IMG/VR virus record: IMGVR_UViG_3300029448_000244
Location: 1 to 24,508 of that record
Length of the DNA: 24,508 nucleotides
Source of the DNA: a virus
Reading direction: 5' to 3' (one strand)
The notes under the pieces are model-generated. The model was given only the letters and a program-made list of their open reading frames with translations. It was not told where the DNA came from and made no database searches. Within the stretch, counting starts at the first letter, position 1. The number at the start of each line of letters is the position of its first letter. Positions 22,520 to 24,508 of the stretch are shown here, piece after piece. The translations under genes and the position numbers were made by a program.

Positions 22520-23948
22520 AGTCTATTCTACTCCGTTTTGTTATTCCCCAATACAGTAATAGTATAACACAGATCATTATAAAAATAAAGATAGGTCTTG
22601 TGATCACATCATTTACCGTATGTAGAGATGTTAGTTGATAAGTGAGATTGTATATCCTGTCACTCAACAGGTACCCTATCAGCAGTGCTGGCCTGCTGAC
22701 TTGGAATTTTTTACATAGCAGTCCCATGATAGAGAATGCTACAAGCACTGCAAGGTCTTCCCACCCGCCTGTGTACTGCAAGGTTGCCCAAACAATAACA
22801 GCAAGTATGAAAGGAAAGTAGTACACGTATGGAATACGTGTCACCCACCCTGCGAAATATGCCAGTCCATAACAGATGACAGCAGTTATTAAAGTTCCTA
22901 GCAAGAATGCGTAGGTCATGCTGTCAAATAGTTTGTCGTCATAAAAAGTATCAGGAGATCCTAGATCAATGCCTAGGTATAAAAACAGTCCCATCAGTAT
23001 CGCGGCGAATGGTGCACCTGGGATACCAAACAACACTGTTGGAATAAATGAAGAGGCCTTCTGTGCGTTGTTGGCACCTTCCGCTCCAACAACACCTTTG
23101 ACGTTGCCCACTCCAAACTTCTCTTTGGGATTGGCCGCCACCGTGGCTCCATATGCCAACCAGTCTGCCATCGCACCACCCAGTCCAGGCAGTAGTCCTA
23201 TGAAAGAACCTATGGCTCCTCCCCTTATGCTGTCCTTCCAACATCTCACAGTGTCCTTGAAACCTTGTATGAGGTCTTGCCAACTGCCTTGTTCTGCTTT
23301 TATTAATGTGGTCTTCTTTCTGTTGAACCATCCGTTCCAAAGTTCTGGTATAGCGAACAGTCCTGCCACGAAAGGTAATATCTGTACACCGTCCTCGAGG
23401 TATCTCCAACCCATCGTGAACCGAGGTACATTGTTGACATCGACACCTACAAGTCCTATCGTGATTCCTAACACTATTGCCAGTGTGCTTCGGACATATT
23501 TCCTAGTGGATACAAATCCCACAGTCACAAACGCCAACAGCACCAATGCCCATAGTTCGGGTATGCCCATGTACATGACAACTTTTGTGTACCAGGGTAA
23601 AAATAAAAATGTAAGCGACCCAAAGAACAGGCCATTCGCTGTGCTAGATGTTATTGCCGCCGACAAGGCCCTTGTTGCCTCCCCGTTCTTGGCCATTGGG
23701 AATCCGTCCACCATAGTTGCCGCCGCGGAGTTGGCTCCCGGTATGCCCAATAGCACACCTGCAAAAGAATCACCGGTTGTTGAGGATGCCACAACTGCCA
23801 CACAAAAAATCACACCCAAGTAGGGTTCGCCCACAAAGTAGGGCATGAATCCAAATAGTGTGATTAAGCCTGTGGTTGCACCCGCGGCTGGTATTAGGCC
23901 AATGATCAAGCCGTAAACAATACCTGCCATTAAGATAGCAAGTTCCAT
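22512..23948 (-). CDS. tctA: TctA-like large membrane permease (TTT family)
   Basis: I place the start at the ATG at 23948 (478 aa); a GTG at 23987 would add 13 polar residues before the first helix. The family is about 500 aa with 10-12 membrane helices, and the two inverted halves are visible. Half one has GLIIGLIPAAGATTG, then LLGIPGANSAAATMVDGFPM. Half two has GLLPGLGGAMADWLAYGATV, then FGVGNVKGVVGAEGANNAQK and LFGIPGAPFAA. The paired (G)xPG and GIPG motifs are the family signatures. It moves carboxylates with TctC and normally TctB, driven by an ion gradient. No TctB lies between or beside it. It is the first gene of the operon. No confident promoter is visible in the upstream gap. Confidence 0.92.
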   Translation of the reverse strand: MELAILMAGIVYGLIIGLIPAAGATTGLITLFGFMPYFVGEPYLGVIFCVAVVASSTTGDSFAGVLLGIPGANSAAATMVDGFPMAKNGEATRALSAAITSSTANGLFFGSLTFLFLPWYTKVVMYMGIPELWALVLLAFVTVGFVSTRKYVRSTLAIVLGITIGLVGVDVNNVPRFTMGWRYLEDGVQILPFVAGLFAIPELWNGWFNRKKTTLIKAEQGSWQDLIQGFKDTVRCWKDSIRGGAIGSFIGLLPGLGGAMADWLAYGATVAANPKEKFGVGNVKGVVGAEGANNAQKASSFIPTVLFGIPGAPFAAILMGLFLYLGIDLGSPDTFYDDKLFDSMTYAFLLGTLITAVICYGLAYFAGWVTRIPYVYYFPFILAVIVWATLQYTGGWEDLAVLVAFSIMGLLCKKFQVSRPALLIGYLLSDRIYNLTYQLTSLHTVNDVITRPIFIFIMICVILLLYWGITKRSRIDYA

Positions 23949-24045
23949 ATTATAAATCTTTAGGATTGGTAATGTTGTGAACTTCACTAGGAGCGTTACA
24001 ACAAATTATGTGTAAGTAATTATTCATCGTGTTAAGTAATATTAT

Positions 24046-24501
24046 ATGAAACTGAGTCGAAAGAAGCAACAAAAATTTATAATGTACAGGACATATAGTC
24101 ACCATGATCATGACATTGATGACTTCGACGAAGAGTTTTGGCCTATGATGGGCATACTTCTTTCTATCTGGGCAGTGTGGACAGGATTCATTCATTTGTT
24201 AGACTGGCTAACTTTTGATGCTATTGTTTGGTGGGTGGAACCCTTTACCATAACTCCTGTTTTATTTTTAATCGTAATGAAAGAGAAGTATGACTCACTG
24301 AATCCTCTTCACTGGTGGCCGATGGTTTGGGGATATAAAGCCAAACTGCCGGATGAGGACAGGATAACAATCAGACCATTAGACACAGAACGCATACTGC
24401 AACAGCATGGCGGTCCGTTAAATGTTCACATCATGGACTATGAACACATCAAGTTTCGTAGAAAGAAGGATGCTGTTATTTTTGGCTTGAAATATTTCTA
24501 G
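24046..24501 (+). CDS. Two-helix membrane protein (unknown)
   Basis: The product is 151 aa. A basic, His/Asp-rich start (residues 1-30) leads into two hydrophobic helices, about 34-52 and 57-78, then a Trp-rich loop (LHWWPMVWGY) and an 80-residue charged cytoplasmic-type tail (EDRITIRPLDTERILQ onward). It is divergent from tctA, 97 nt from the tctA ATG. TctB proteins have about four helices and lack such a tail, so I do not call it TctB. Met13 (24082) is an alternative start; neither has a Shine-Dalgarno. The family is not recognised. It could be a phage envelope-modifying or superinfection-exclusion protein, but nothing in the sequence shows this. Confidence 0.7.
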   Translation: MKLSRKKQQKFIMYRTYSHHDHDIDDFDEEFWPMMGILLSIWAVWTGFIHLLDWLTFDAIVWWVEPFTITPVLFLIVMKEKYDSLNPLHWWPMVWGYKAKLPDEDRITIRPLDTERILQQHGGPLNVHIMDYEHIKFRRKKDAVIFGLKYF

Positions 24502-24508
24502 ACGGTCC

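Noticed and set aside
22969-23823. Long plus-strand open frame (284 codons) opposite tctA
   Set aside because: It is antisense to the highly patterned TctA coding sequence, lacks a ribosome-binding site and shows no protein-family motif. Long antisense frames are common opposite such genes.
23950-24195. Minus-strand 81-codon frame upstream of tctA
   Set aside because: It overlaps the start region of the plus-strand membrane protein and the tctA upstream gap, and has low-complexity hydrophobic content without a ribosome-binding site.
24046-24501. Call of this gene as TctB
   Set aside because: It has two hydrophobic helices instead of about four, a long soluble tail, and is on the opposite strand from tctAC.
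1-24508. tRNA, rRNA, insertion sequence or integrase/attachment site
   Set aside because: No cloverleaf sequence, transposase motif, terminal repeat or integrase gene was seen on either strand by reading; a tRNA scan could still find a degenerate one.

Overview
The window looks like part of the genome of a marine T4-like myovirus. No host gene cluster, rRNA or tRNA is visible. The evidence is class Ia ribonucleotide reductase genes nrdA-nrdB, a PAAR spike-tip protein, a tail spike/fibre with a pectate-lyase-type beta-helix, a RecB/MGME1-like nuclease, and short virion-type genes behind strong Shine-Dalgarno sites. A recurrent TATAAATA-like motif upstream of genes is the hallmark of T4-type late (gp55-class) promoters. 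Almost everything is on the minus strand. The host cannot be named from the sequence; the moderately AT-rich composition and protein families fit a marine proteobacterial phage.

Layout. 1-328 (+): the end of an incoming gene and a small Cys-containing protein. 321-1877 (-): a PAAR protein and a 415-aa unknown partner. 1914-5441 (-): nrdA then nrdB, with a palindromic leader. 5604-7229 (-): tail spike/fibre. 7243-10031 (-): MGME1-like nuclease, radical SAM protein no. 1, glutathione-peroxidase-like protein and a small unknown. 10037-15026 (-): virion-type and unknown genes, including a tandem paralogous pair (13480-14354) in a unit ending at a clear intrinsic terminator (12862-12898). 15046-18671: a strand-switching island with a glycosyltransferase-like gene (+), radical SAM no. 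2 (-) and radical SAM no. 3 (+). 18668-20184 (-): a protein with nucleotidyltransferase/ligase-like motifs and its small partner. 20243-23948 (-): an overlapping operon of TctA (membrane permease), TctC (periplasmic binding protein), a P-loop/sulfotransferase-like protein and a methyltransferase. 24046-24501 (+): a two-helix membrane protein.

Functions. NrdAB supplies deoxynucleotides for phage replication. The spike, PAAR and small virion-type proteins are structural. The auxiliary cargo is unusual: a tripartite-tricarboxylate-type transporter reduced to TctA+TctC with no recognisable TctB, three radical SAM proteins sharing an N-terminal four-Cys domain, and a peroxidase. The glycosyltransferase-like, sulfotransferase-like and methyltransferase genes suggest modification of a surface or virion molecule.

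Regulation. Candidate late promoters precede most transcription units. Several lie only 5-8 nt from the start codon, predicting leaderless or nearly leaderless late mRNAs. Three are abutted upstream by a hairpin. One is a palindrome that could fire in both directions between radical SAM genes 2 and 3.
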